Shown here in pieces: positions 21,940-29,822 of a stretch of 42,638 bases of DNA. The first letter of the stretch is position 1, and each line of letters opens with the position of its first letter. Location: IMG/VR virus record IMGVR_UViG_3300047299_000023, positions 1-42,638 of that record. One strand, 5' to 3'. Under the pieces are notes generated by a model. That model was not told the DNA's origin and made no database searches. It saw only the letters and a list, made by a program, of their open reading frames with translations. The stretch comes from a virus. The translations under genes and the position numbers were made by a program.

Positions 21940-22349
21940 AGGTCAATCTTCCAGTATAGGCCATCTTCCCAGCCCCACTTCTCCTGCGGCTGATACATGC
22001 GGAACCCAGCCCGTATGAGGCCGTTGTTGCTACGCCAATTCCAGTTGGCTGTGTCAGTCACACAGGTGCGCACGCCAGCCTTGCGCATGGCCTTGAAGGC
22101 TGCGCGGAGCATGCGGGGATACAGGCGGTTGCCTTCGTGGGCCGGGAGCGTCCCAGCGCGTTTGAGGTACCAATACGAGCTGTTGTCGTGCATCACGATG
22201 AATGCCACTGGTTTGCCATCCTTATAGCTAAGCCAGTACAAATAAGCGGGATCATCTGCGATAGGCTCATCACCGGGTAGGCAGAGGCGCTGTAGTTCGT
22301 CTATTGCTTCACTATATGGCTTGGCCTTTACTGAATATCCCGTAGACAT
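21936..22349 (-). CDS. GNAT-family N-acetyltransferase in the lysis cassette
   Basis: The 137-aa product from MSTGYSVKAKPYSEAIDELQ has the GNAT layout. A strand pair (YWLSYKDGKPVAFIVMHDN) is followed by the acetyl-CoA region AGTLPAHEGNRLYPRMLRAA, a helix KAMRKAGVRTCVTD and a final NNGLIRAGFRMY motif. I use the ATG at 22349 (AAAGGG upstream) in place of an in-frame start at 22433. It overlaps the endolysin end by 22 bp. It could modify a small molecule or a protein N-terminus; a lysis role is not shown. The fold assignment is fairly secure, the substrate unknown. Confidence 0.75.
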   Translation of the reverse strand: MSTGYSVKAKPYSEAIDELQRLCLPGDEPIADDPAYLYWLSYKDGKPVAFIVMHDNSSYWYLKRAGTLPAHEGNRLYPRMLRAAFKAMRKAGVRTCVTDTANWNWRSNNGLIRAGFRMYQPQEKWGWEDGLYWKIDL

Positions 22350-22795
22350 AGGGCCCTTTCGTCTTGGCGGCGCTTGGTTAGCCCCGGCAACTTGACGGCC
22401 CCGGCGTAATCCCAGCGAAGTAGTTGATTGCAAGCGCCGATGTGGTCGCCTGCGTTGAGTTTCTTGAGTAATGTGGACTTAGCTAAGTTGCCTCGCCCCA
22501 CGTTGAAGGTAAAACTGGTGTAAGCGTCAAGCTCACCCTGAGTTAGAGGCACCTGAGCTAAATCAAGTACGGCATCTGCGGCCTCACGCGCATCGACTGC
22601 GAGTAAGTCCAAGCATTGCTGGTCAGTGCGCCATTGTCCACGAGCAGCCGTAGCTGTATGCCCGTAGCAAATGGTTGGCACGCCCCACCCGTAAGCGGGG
22701 TCTTGATAAGCGGAGTTGCTTTTACCTTCGTGAGTGGCGATAAAGCCAAGCCCGGCTACGCTCACCACAAGGGCTGCAAGTCGGGCTTTACTCAT
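22328..22795 (-). CDS. SAR endolysin, GH24 lysozyme
   Basis: This 155-aa muramidase has the GH24 triad in THEGKSNSAYQDPAYGWGVP and the following TICYGHT: E23, D32 and T41. The N-terminus (LAALVVSVAGLGFIA) is a weakly hydrophobic helix rich in Ala and Gly, placed directly before the catalytic Glu. This is the hallmark of signal-arrest-release endolysins, which wait tethered in the membrane until the holin collapses the potential. NVGRGNLAKSTLLKKLN is the usual GH24 second half. Its ATG overlaps the preceding stop (TAATG). Confidence 0.92.
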   Translation of the reverse strand: MSKARLAALVVSVAGLGFIATHEGKSNSAYQDPAYGWGVPTICYGHTATAARGQWRTDQQCLDLLAVDAREAADAVLDLAQVPLTQGELDAYTSFTFNVGRGNLAKSTLLKKLNAGDHIGACNQLLRWDYAGAVKLPGLTKRRQDERALCLRDIQ

Positions 22796-23286
22796 TAGGC
22801 GTTGTTGGTCACGGGCTGAGCTGTGAACGATGCCACCAAGTTACCAGACAAGTCACGCAAACCATTGGTACCGGGCGCAGTGTAGGACACTGTAACCGCA
22901 GTAGCAGGGAAGTTAGCAGAGTTTGTCAGGACAACGGTGCTACCCAAGATGGCAACTGCTTGGACGTTACCGCCGCCAGTAGTGGTGAAAGATGTATGGT
23001 CAGGTACCACGTTCATCAAAGGCTCACTCAATGTGACAACCAACGTCTTTGGTGCAGCGGTACGATTGATAGCAGCCGACACAAACGTGGGGAGTACCGC
23101 ATCCACGAATGCAGACACAGCAGCGATGCACGCAGTGAAGAAAGTGGTCAAGCTCTTGGCTTGCTCAGTCTTGCCGCCCTTGAGGGAAGCCATCACTTCG
23201 GTGTAGCTGATTGCCTTGACGCATTGCTTCTGCAATTCAAGACCAGAGCCAATGAAGCCGGGAGAGGGGAGAGCGTCGAATTTCAT
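22795..23286 (-). CDS. Ig-like/SwmB-type domain protein of unknown role
   Basis: The 163-aa protein has a helical N-terminal half (EVMASLKGGKTEQAKSLTTF, then FTACIAAVSAFVDAVL). Its C-terminal beta domain (about residues 68-163) resembles the SwmB/Big-like family: KTLVVTLSEPLM, NVQAVAILGSTVVLTNSAN, AVTVSYTAPGTNGLRDLSGN. Such domains usually sit at surfaces. The gene is wedged between large terminase and endolysin, where T7-like phages differ most. It could be a head decoration or virion-surface protein. I infer this from the fold; there is no direct evidence. Confidence 0.65.
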   Translation of the reverse strand: MKFDALPSPGFIGSGLELQKQCVKAISYTEVMASLKGGKTEQAKSLTTFFTACIAAVSAFVDAVLPTFVSAAINRTAAPKTLVVTLSEPLMNVVPDHTSFTTTGGGNVQAVAILGSTVVLTNSANFPATAVTVSYTAPGTNGLRDLSGNLVASFTAQPVTNNA

Positions 23287-23288
23287 AG

Positions 23289-25049
23289 TTACTTTCTGTA
23301 TTTGGCAAAGAGGCCTTTGCGCTTTGAGGGAACACCGTAGCGGGTGTGGTTGAGTGGGTCGCGGATAAGTTCAGCGTATTCTTTGTCACGCTGGCGCTTG
23401 ACCGCATCATCTTGGTTCTGTTGGAGTAACGCCTGCCAGTACCGAACTGCGCCTTCAAGGGCGTCAGCACGGTCATCATGGACAAGAGCATTCCGCTCGC
23501 GTGTCATCTTCGCTAGTTGATGAAACAAGCTGTACTGCATGCGTTGCGCCGGAGCGTATCTGTTGCAGTCCTCAATATCACGTTCAATGATTGACTCATT
23601 CACAATCAATGCACCCCGCCCGATCACAGGCTCAAGGGTGTTAATGATCCGCTGTTCTTTCTGTCCGTGCACCATGTCGTCTTCGACGGCGCACTTATGC
23701 ACTTTGTGTAGCACTGGGAGGAACACTTCACGGAATGCACCGTAGCCCATGTTCTTCTCAATGATGATTGTGTTTGGCTTCCAAATAGCCACGCGCTTTG
23801 CAAGTTCTTCCAGTACAGTGAGAGAGTAACCACCGGGCAACCCACCTATGTCTAGGAGGAATACGTTGCCGTTTAGGAAACCTGTGACAGCGTAAGCAGT
23901 CTCGTCACCGTTAATACCGCCGCCAGCCGGATCAATGTAGCAAATGATGCCTTGGAACTGTGCAGTCTCTGGAGAAAGCTCGTGAGGTGTTGACACCTTA
24001 AAACCAAACGTGTGAACGTGGTAGTCACGAAGCGAGGCTCCACCGAATCCACGAACGATTGACATAGGCATGCGCGACTGCACAGGCATAACGACCAGTT
24101 GTTCGAGTTTCAATGGGTAGCGTAATGCGTCCACCAGTTTGGTGTTCAACATGTGCTGTAGTTGGAAGTAACTTGTGCCCTGATCGAGTTCCTTCTTCTG
24201 TAGGATTTCCTCGTTCATCAACACAGCGTCGATAGGTTGGCCTTGATCGCCAAGTAACCCACCACCAAACGCAAGCTCTGGGTTCATCTCCAACTTGCGG
24301 ACAATGTATGGAGCCAAGTGCTCACCGTAGTTGTCGCGCTGCTTGGGTGTAGGGTAGCGGCCCGGCCAAATGCGGATAGCCACGCCGCGCCCGGGCAGTG
24401 TGTTGTAGATGGACTCCATACTCTGCGGTGTACCTAGCCAGATGATCCGGCCAGTCGAGCAGATGGAAGTAAAGTCAAGTGTCAGGTGCAGAAGCTGTGC
24501 ACGTTGTACCGCTGTGGTTGAGTTCTTCATGGACTCAATATCGTCAGCAATCAACAAGTCAGCACGCTTACCCTGCAAGTTACCAGTGATACCCACGCAG
24601 GCAACGCTTGGCGACTTGTCTACGCCCTTGAGGGAGTAGTGCACATCGAAGTGCTCAACCGAGCTGCGGTCGCCGTTGTTGGTATCAGGGCGCATGCACT
24701 CAAGTTCATCCATCGTCATAATGATTCGGATGACCAAGGTGCTAATGTCGCTGGCCTGTGCACCACCCGCTGACAGAATCAGCACGCGGGCACGGGGATT
24801 GTGGATGAGAGTCCACACAGCAAACGCTGCGCAAATGGTAGTCTTTGCTTGACCACGCTGCGCCTGCACCATCAGGTAGTGCGGGCCGTGCGCGATGAAC
24901 ATGGCAATGTCATGCTGAATCTCAGTCGTGCTGAAACCCAGAAGGAGCATCACCTCCTCAAGAAAAGGAATGAACTCTGTGTAGTGCTTCTGCACCACTT
25001 CGAGTTTGCGCCACCGTAGCAGGGCGCTTTGTGAGGACTCACGTGCCAT
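23289..25049 (-). CDS. Terminase large subunit, T7 gp19-like
   Basis: This is the 586-aa packaging motor. Walker A is QAQRGQAKTT (K69) and Walker B is DLLIADDIE (D169, D170, E172). The nuclease domain has IDPAGGGINGDETAYAV (D373), NTIIIEKNMG and DDRADALEGAV. The C-terminal LIRDPLNHTRYGVPSKR is typical of the T7 branch and contacts the portal. It translocates DNA into the prohead and cuts the concatemer, in T7-like phages with creation of direct terminal repeats. Confidence 0.96.
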   Translation of the reverse strand: MARESSQSALLRWRKLEVVQKHYTEFIPFLEEVMLLLGFSTTEIQHDIAMFIAHGPHYLMVQAQRGQAKTTICAAFAVWTLIHNPRARVLILSAGGAQASDISTLVIRIIMTMDELECMRPDTNNGDRSSVEHFDVHYSLKGVDKSPSVACVGITGNLQGKRADLLIADDIESMKNSTTAVQRAQLLHLTLDFTSICSTGRIIWLGTPQSMESIYNTLPGRGVAIRIWPGRYPTPKQRDNYGEHLAPYIVRKLEMNPELAFGGGLLGDQGQPIDAVLMNEEILQKKELDQGTSYFQLQHMLNTKLVDALRYPLKLEQLVVMPVQSRMPMSIVRGFGGASLRDYHVHTFGFKVSTPHELSPETAQFQGIICYIDPAGGGINGDETAYAVTGFLNGNVFLLDIGGLPGGYSLTVLEELAKRVAIWKPNTIIIEKNMGYGAFREVFLPVLHKVHKCAVEDDMVHGQKEQRIINTLEPVIGRGALIVNESIIERDIEDCNRYAPAQRMQYSLFHQLAKMTRERNALVHDDRADALEGAVRYWQALLQQNQDDAVKRQRDKEYAELIRDPLNHTRYGVPSKRKGLFAKYRK

Positions 25050-25312
25050 CAGTGCATACCCTCTGGCATGGCCTCGTGGAAGTCAGGAAGGGCAGGAGGG
25101 TTGCGCTTAGCGCGACGAGCCTCCATGATCTTCTCCAACTCGCCCAAGGCGTTGTCATCACTCGGAGTACAAGTGATGTTGTTGTTCTTCAAGAAGCTGA
25201 TGGCTGCGCTAATTTCCGCAGCCGTGGCCTCGCCACCCTCAATGCGTTCAGTGAGGTGAGTGGCGATAGCATTATGCAGTACGCTGAGCTGTGACTCAGT
25301 TGCTTTGGACAT
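25049..25312 (-). CDS. Terminase small subunit
   Basis: This 87-aa protein from MSKATESQLSVLHNAIATHL lies between holin and large terminase, as T7 gene 18 does. The centre, AAEISAAISFLKNNNITC, is typical of autographivirus small terminases, followed by a helix (ALGELEKIMEARRAKRN). I use the ATG at 25312, with GGAG 7 nt before, and reject an upstream TTG at 25324. It would recognise the packaging site and hand DNA to the large subunit. Confidence 0.85.
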   Translation of the reverse strand: MSKATESQLSVLHNAIATHLTERIEGGEATAAEISAAISFLKNNNITCTPSDDNALGELEKIMEARRAKRNPPALPDFHEAMPEGMH

Positions 25313-25520
25313 GATGTTCTCCAATCTCGCATCGTGGCTTTACCACGTCCTTGTAGATTTGGTAGAGCTTCTGACCGATGAGCAATGTTGTGTAGATGAG
25401 CGTGGCCCACACCACCAACTCATTGACTGAGTAACCAGCAACTGTCGCAATGGACACTGTGGTGGGTGGGCCAACTTTGGCAGCGACTGCTGCCACGGTT
25501 TCTGTGTGATGATCTGTCAT
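25296..25520 (-). CDS. Holin, T7 gp17.5-like
   Basis: This 74-aa protein has one membrane helix (about residues 33-50, NELVVWATLIYTTLLIGQK) and a short charged C-terminus. T7 gp17.5 has the similar pattern LNEWFYVAAIAYTVVQIGAK and sits at the same place, after the tail fibre genes and before the small terminase. It would depolarise the membrane and release the SAR endolysin. Two His residues near each end are unusual but not diagnostic. It overlaps the small terminase by 17 bp. Confidence 0.82.
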   Translation of the reverse strand: MTDHHTETVAAVAAKVGPPTTVSIATVAGYSVNELVVWATLIYTTLLIGQKLYQIYKDVVKPRCEIGEHHVQSN

Positions 25521-25522
25521 GG

Positions 25523-27190
25523 TTAGAACACGATAGGAGAAGGTGCACAGCAGGACTCAGCATCGTCGTCACCGACTTGACTAGAGCCGCCGTAGCCAGA
25601 CATGAGCAACTGCCCATCGTCAAGCAAGAACAAGGAAGCGCCCTCGTTGGTATGACCTGAGGTGTTAATGTCCACCACAGTGCGCACACCGCCAATAGGA
25701 ACTGGTGTAAATGCTGCACGGTTTGTAAAGTCACCAACACCTAATGCGCCGTTGGCGTTGTAGCCAGTGGCGTACACTGCACCATCAGAGGCGAGCAGTA
25801 GGGTGAAGCCATAGTCAGTGGTACCACCAATCACAATCTTACTTACCGTGGTGCCAGCGTTAAGCGGCAAACCAGTGAGCTGTGTGAACGTGGTCAAGTC
25901 ACCAACTGCACGACCAAGTTGACCTTGGTTGTTACGGCCTGTAACCCAGATTGTGCCATCAGTCTTCTTGATGATGGTACTTGGGTAGTCGTACGCACTT
26001 GTGTACACATCTGCTACGTTGGTGCTCACCACGATGGGTGTAGAGATAGCTGTACCAGCAACCGCCCCACTACCAATGCACCCGTAGTTGCTTGTGCCCC
26101 AGCCGTAGAGGGTGCCCGTGGTAGATAGTGCGAAGCATCCGTAAGCGAACGGGAATAGTTTGGCAACTGTGATATTGTTTGTAACGAAGTACGCAATAGC
26201 CGTGGGGATGTTTGCTTGTGTGGCATTACCATTACCGAGCTGGTACTCACCGTTGTAGCCCCATGCGTAGGGCACGCCAGCAGTAGTGAGTGCGTAGTAC
26301 GTAGTGTAGCGCTCACGCCCTGCGTAAATCGAAGCTACGTTAGTGAGCACAGGAAGTTCTGTGAACACGCTGCGTTGCACAACGTCACCTTGACCAAGTT
26401 GGCCGTAACCGTTGTAGCCACATGCGTGCACTTTACCATCAGAAGTCAAGACGCAAGTGCTGCCATAACCCTCGGGTGAGAGCGTATGTGCAACTGATGT
26501 GACTGTCTTGCCAATCAATGAACCGTAGTCGCTAGAACGTACTGGCACATAGCGGTTGGTCGTGTCATTCACACCGAGTTGTCCGTAGCCATTGGAACCC
26601 CATTGCCAGAGTTTGCCGAGTGTGTCGATAGCGCGGCTACCTACATCACCGTAACCTGTGTAAAGTTTAGACACGCCAGTGAAACCGAACGGGAATGCTG
26701 TCTTCTGTGGCGAGGTCTTGGCATTGGTGCTGTTACCAACACCCAAACCATACGCATCGTTAGCACCCCAGCCGCGCACAGTGCCATCATTCATAATGAC
26801 CATAGGGCGGCGGTACGCAATACTGCGATGCTCAAGTAGTTTGGCAACCTTCACGCCCGAGCGTGTTTCCGGCACGCCCCACACGGGGAGGCCCGTGACT
26901 GAATCAATCTTGAGCACTTGTCCTGATGTGCCCTTGGGCAAGCGGACAAGTTGTGCACCATCAAAGTAGATGAGGTCGCCTGAGGCTGCGCCAATATTGG
27001 CCGAACCTTGGGCGGCGAGTGCCCATGTTACACCGTTGTCGCTGGGAGTAACGCCAGTGACTGACGCACCCACACACACGAAGGAGTCACCGTTGTAACT
27101 CACCACGTCTTGCAGCTTGTACGTTGTACCTGCTGCGTACGCGCCACGCCATGTGAACGCGATTTTACCGAGAGAGACTGTAGCAGTCAT
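25523..27190 (-). CDS. RCC1-type beta-propeller tail protein 2
   Basis: This is a 555-aa protein. Residues of about 8-45 (FTWRGAYAAGTTYKLQDVVS, YNGDSFVCVGAS) resemble the small domain often found at the start of tail fibre modules. The rest consists of RCC1-type repeats of about 50 residues, each centred on a W/G-rich strand: VRGWGAND, LWQWGSNGYGQLG, VHACGYNGYGQLG, PYAWGYNGEYQLG, LYGWGTSNYG, IWVTGRNNQGQLG, VYATGYNANGALG and LLMSGYG. That gives a seven- or eight-bladed propeller. The end QVGDDDAESCCAPSPIVF mirrors that of the neighbour. Its place after the tail fibre gene makes it a likely receptor-binding protein; this is inference. Confidence 0.8.
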   Translation of the reverse strand: MTATVSLGKIAFTWRGAYAAGTTYKLQDVVSYNGDSFVCVGASVTGVTPSDNGVTWALAAQGSANIGAASGDLIYFDGAQLVRLPKGTSGQVLKIDSVTGLPVWGVPETRSGVKVAKLLEHRSIAYRRPMVIMNDGTVRGWGANDAYGLGVGNSTNAKTSPQKTAFPFGFTGVSKLYTGYGDVGSRAIDTLGKLWQWGSNGYGQLGVNDTTNRYVPVRSSDYGSLIGKTVTSVAHTLSPEGYGSTCVLTSDGKVHACGYNGYGQLGQGDVVQRSVFTELPVLTNVASIYAGRERYTTYYALTTAGVPYAWGYNGEYQLGNGNATQANIPTAIAYFVTNNITVAKLFPFAYGCFALSTTGTLYGWGTSNYGCIGSGAVAGTAISTPIVVSTNVADVYTSAYDYPSTIIKKTDGTIWVTGRNNQGQLGRAVGDLTTFTQLTGLPLNAGTTVSKIVIGGTTDYGFTLLLASDGAVYATGYNANGALGVGDFTNRAAFTPVPIGGVRTVVDINTSGHTNEGASLFLLDDGQLLMSGYGGSSQVGDDDAESCCAPSPIVF

Positions 27191-27198
27191 AATGATCC

Positions 27199-28854
27199 TT
27201 AAAAGCGAATGGGTTGCGGGGTGCTAGTGTTCTCACCATCATCGTCACCATTCATGCTGTACTCACCTTGACCAGATACGAGCACCTGCCCAATGTCATT
27301 GAGTGCATACACTACGTTGGAGTGCTGTGATTCATAGCGATAGCCGCCAAAAGCGAAGTCCACAATGGGACGCTCGCTGAGATAGAAGCTATTGGGCATC
27401 TGTGACTCTGTAAATAGTCCGTTACCTGATTGTCCAGCAAGTCCACCACCCCAAACAACAAGCTGCCCATCAGAGCGCAGTGCTGCACCTGTAGCGCCAT
27501 ATTGTGCACCCTGTACACGGAGTTTCACAATGTTTGTTAAGTAGCCTGCGCCAATGGTTGCCCATGTAGTAGTATCTGTACTGTTTGCACCGTTGATGTT
27601 AAAGCCTTGATAGCCCCGTGCCTGCACAGTACCATCGTTCATAAGCGCAATCGCAACTTGGTAGCCACCGAAGGCCACGTAAATATCTTTTACGTTTGTA
27701 TGGAAGGGCGTACCTGTAGGCGGCAAGTCTGGAGCCATCGAATAGCCCATGCCAGTTTGTCCAGCACCAACACCACGAATGTACACGTCACCATTCTCAA
27801 AGAGAATACCTGAACCCCAGTCGTACTGTTGCCCGGCGACCCAGTGTTGATCGTCCTCACCCCAAAACATTTTCTTAACACGACGACCACCAAGGTCAAG
27901 ACGGTTATGAACAGTCCAAGAGTTTGTAGTATTCCATGACAGGGCGTTGTCACCAGCAGTCCATGCGTAGCCATCGTAGTCAATGAGGCACGATGCGCCA
28001 TAGTAGCCACCGTTGGTCACGGCGTATTTCATCGGCACAGTTGCAGTAATTGGAATGAGAGTAGCTGTTGTGATAACACCAGTCACACCCAAGCCTGCAC
28101 AGCCAGTTTGGTTATAGCCCCACACGTACACGCGCCCTTGGTCATCACGAGCCATAGGTGTTGGGTAGTTGGTATTGCCATAGTGACAATGCACATCAAC
28201 AATCTTTGCGGTTGCTGGAATGCCAGAGAAACCGTTGAGTTTTACTGGAGTGCGTACAACGCCCGTTAGGCCGCGCCCCGACATGCAGTTAGCATCATTA
28301 GAGCCGCTGTACCACAAGCCACCAGTTGTGTCAATGTAGAAGCTGTTTGCCCACGTGCACACTACTTTTGCAATTTCTATGCCCTTGGGGAAAACTGCCC
28401 GGCTAGGTGTCCAGCGAGAAGCACCACTATCAGTGCGCCCATCGCCTAACTGCCCAGCATCTGTACGTCCAATGCTGCGTACTGAGCCGTCAGTCATAAC
28501 AAACATGCCAAAGCGGTTGGTAGCATAGGCACCCCGATGGTTCTGTACTGTGTCCATCAGGCGGGCACAGGTAGTGCCATTACGGTCAAGGGTGTAGCGA
28601 AACTCAATAGAGTCATCTACGTTACTGTGCAACGCTTGTCCATCAATACCGCCAACACTTGCACCGCCTGTAAGCATGTGACCCTTGGTGATGGCATCTT
28701 GCTGACCCAGCAGGAATGGTTCCCAGTTGCCGTTACGCATCACGTACAGACCACCAGTTTTAAATACAACGTCACGCTCGGTGTACGTTCCGGTGCTTAC
28801 AAAGTCGCCTTGCCAGATGTAGCCAAGCGCTTCAATGTTCATTTGTAAATTCAC
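27199..28854 (-). CDS. RCC1-type beta-propeller tail protein 1
   Basis: This 551-aa protein has the same layout as the next gene: an N-terminal YIWQGDFVSTGTYTERDVVF segment, a linker, then RCC1-type blades (VRSIGRTDAGQLGDG, LWYSGSNDANCMSG, VYVWGYNQTGCAGLG, VYIRGVGAGQTGMG, VQARGYQG, LVVWGGGLAGQSGNG, VLVSGQGEYSMNGDDDG) and the end TPQPIRF. The blades are more divergent than in its neighbour, so the two are old duplicates. The ATG overlaps the tail fibre stop (ATGA), which ties it to the fibre. It probably sits at the fibre tip or tailspike and binds a cell-surface molecule. Confidence 0.8.
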   Translation of the reverse strand: MNLQMNIEALGYIWQGDFVSTGTYTERDVVFKTGGLYVMRNGNWEPFLLGQQDAITKGHMLTGGASVGGIDGQALHSNVDDSIEFRYTLDRNGTTCARLMDTVQNHRGAYATNRFGMFVMTDGSVRSIGRTDAGQLGDGRTDSGASRWTPSRAVFPKGIEIAKVVCTWANSFYIDTTGGLWYSGSNDANCMSGRGLTGVVRTPVKLNGFSGIPATAKIVDVHCHYGNTNYPTPMARDDQGRVYVWGYNQTGCAGLGVTGVITTATLIPITATVPMKYAVTNGGYYGASCLIDYDGYAWTAGDNALSWNTTNSWTVHNRLDLGGRRVKKMFWGEDDQHWVAGQQYDWGSGILFENGDVYIRGVGAGQTGMGYSMAPDLPPTGTPFHTNVKDIYVAFGGYQVAIALMNDGTVQARGYQGFNINGANSTDTTTWATIGAGYLTNIVKLRVQGAQYGATGAALRSDGQLVVWGGGLAGQSGNGLFTESQMPNSFYLSERPIVDFAFGGYRYESQHSNVVYALNDIGQVLVSGQGEYSMNGDDDGENTSTPQPIRF

Positions 28855-29768
28855 AGAGTCACCACCAGTTCATTGTTAATGATTGAGAAGGTCAAGCCCT
28901 CGCTAATCATGGAGGACTCAAAATCACTGGCGGTAAACTCACCGTCTCGCCCAAATGTGAGTAGGAGTTCTGAACCGTCAGCGGAAACTTTAAAGCCGTA
29001 GAAGACAGGGCGGGCTGTTGATGCTACGAACTCGTAGCCAGACTCGTCAGCCTTAACCTGCAAGAACTGCATAGCAGCACCTACGACAGACGTAGGCAAA
29101 CCAGCAGCAATCAAGCGGGCGGTTGTCTGCGCCAGCAAGTCTTGCATTGTGCTAGTGATTGCAGCACTGTCTGCTTCAAGCTCGCTCAGGATTGCGTTAC
29201 CATCCGTGTTGATAGTATTGATCTTGTCGTTACCGATAGAGGTAAGGTCAGCAATCGCTGTGGTCGCAGTCTGTTCTGCTTCGGCAGCAGAGGCAGCGGA
29301 CGCAGCAGCGGCGGCTTGTGACGCAGACTTAGCGGCCTGCGCCTCAGTGATCGCATTGTTCGCCGCGTCAAGTGTAATTGTGATAGAGGTCGTCAGTTGC
29401 TTGACAATATCAGCGTTTGATGCGTCAGCAGTCTCAGCGCCGATAAACACAGCTTGCTGTGCCACCTTATCCAAGTTAGCCTCAGTCAAGCGGCTACCAG
29501 TTGTGAAGTCTACCAGCGGGCCACCCTTAGGCGTGTCGCGGTAGATAACGATGTTCTTCCCTACAGGGATAGGAACACCAATGTCGATTGTGAAGTCACC
29601 CACAAACATTGAGGGCAAGATTTCAAGGTCAACCCGTGCTAGTGTCTCGGCGTCCTCAATGTACGCCTTAACATGGGTCTTATCCATGTAGCCACCAGAG
29701 AAGCTGAACTCGAACTGTGTGTTCACACCATCACCGGGAACCCGATATGTCGCGTATAGCGTAGTCAT
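28851..29768 (-). CDS. Tail fibre protein with T7 gp17-type N-terminal anchor
   Basis: The first 150 residues of this 305-aa protein match the T7 tail fibre N-terminal domain: YRVPGDGVNTQFEFSFSGGY, VGKNIVIYRDTP and SRLTEANLDKVAQQAVFIGA. This part attaches fibres to the tail tube. An Ala/Ser-rich coiled coil follows (AAKSASQAAAAASAASAAEA), then a short beta domain. It lacks a large receptor-binding head, so it is likely an adaptor on which the two following propeller proteins are mounted. GGAG precedes the ATG and a promoter-like motif lies 20 bp upstream. Confidence 0.9.
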   Translation of the reverse strand: MTTLYATYRVPGDGVNTQFEFSFSGGYMDKTHVKAYIEDAETLARVDLEILPSMFVGDFTIDIGVPIPVGKNIVIYRDTPKGGPLVDFTTGSRLTEANLDKVAQQAVFIGAETADASNADIVKQLTTSITITLDAANNAITEAQAAKSASQAAAAASAASAAEAEQTATTAIADLTSIGNDKINTINTDGNAILSELEADSAAITSTMQDLLAQTTARLIAAGLPTSVVGAAMQFLQVKADESGYEFVASTARPVFYGFKVSADGSELLLTFGRDGEFTASDFESSMISEGLTFSIINNELVVTL

Positions 29769-29787
29769 ACGTTCTCCAAAATTATTG

Positions 29788-29799
29788 CGTTATATGGAT
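29788..29799 (-). promoter_or_regulatory. Candidate phage RNA polymerase promoter, copy 2
   Basis: This is the same 12-bp ATCCATATAACG on the minus strand, between the large internal virion gene and the tail fibre gene. It is immediately downstream of a UUCG hairpin. The context (short intergenic gap, same strand, start of a gene block) supports a late promoter. The function is inferred. Confidence 0.55.
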
Positions 29800-29800
29800 G

Positions 29801-29816
29801 CGGGGCCGAAGCCCCG
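29801..29816 (-). terminator. Stable UUCG-loop hairpin after the internal virion genes
   Basis: The transcript strand reads CGGGGC-TTCG-GCCCCG, a perfect 6-bp stem closed by the very stable C(UUCG)G tetraloop. It lies 7 bp after the stop of the 1603-aa gene. No T-run follows, so it may be a weak terminator, an mRNA end-stabiliser or a processing site. I cannot decide which. Confidence 0.45.
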
Positions 29817-29822
29817 TTACCA

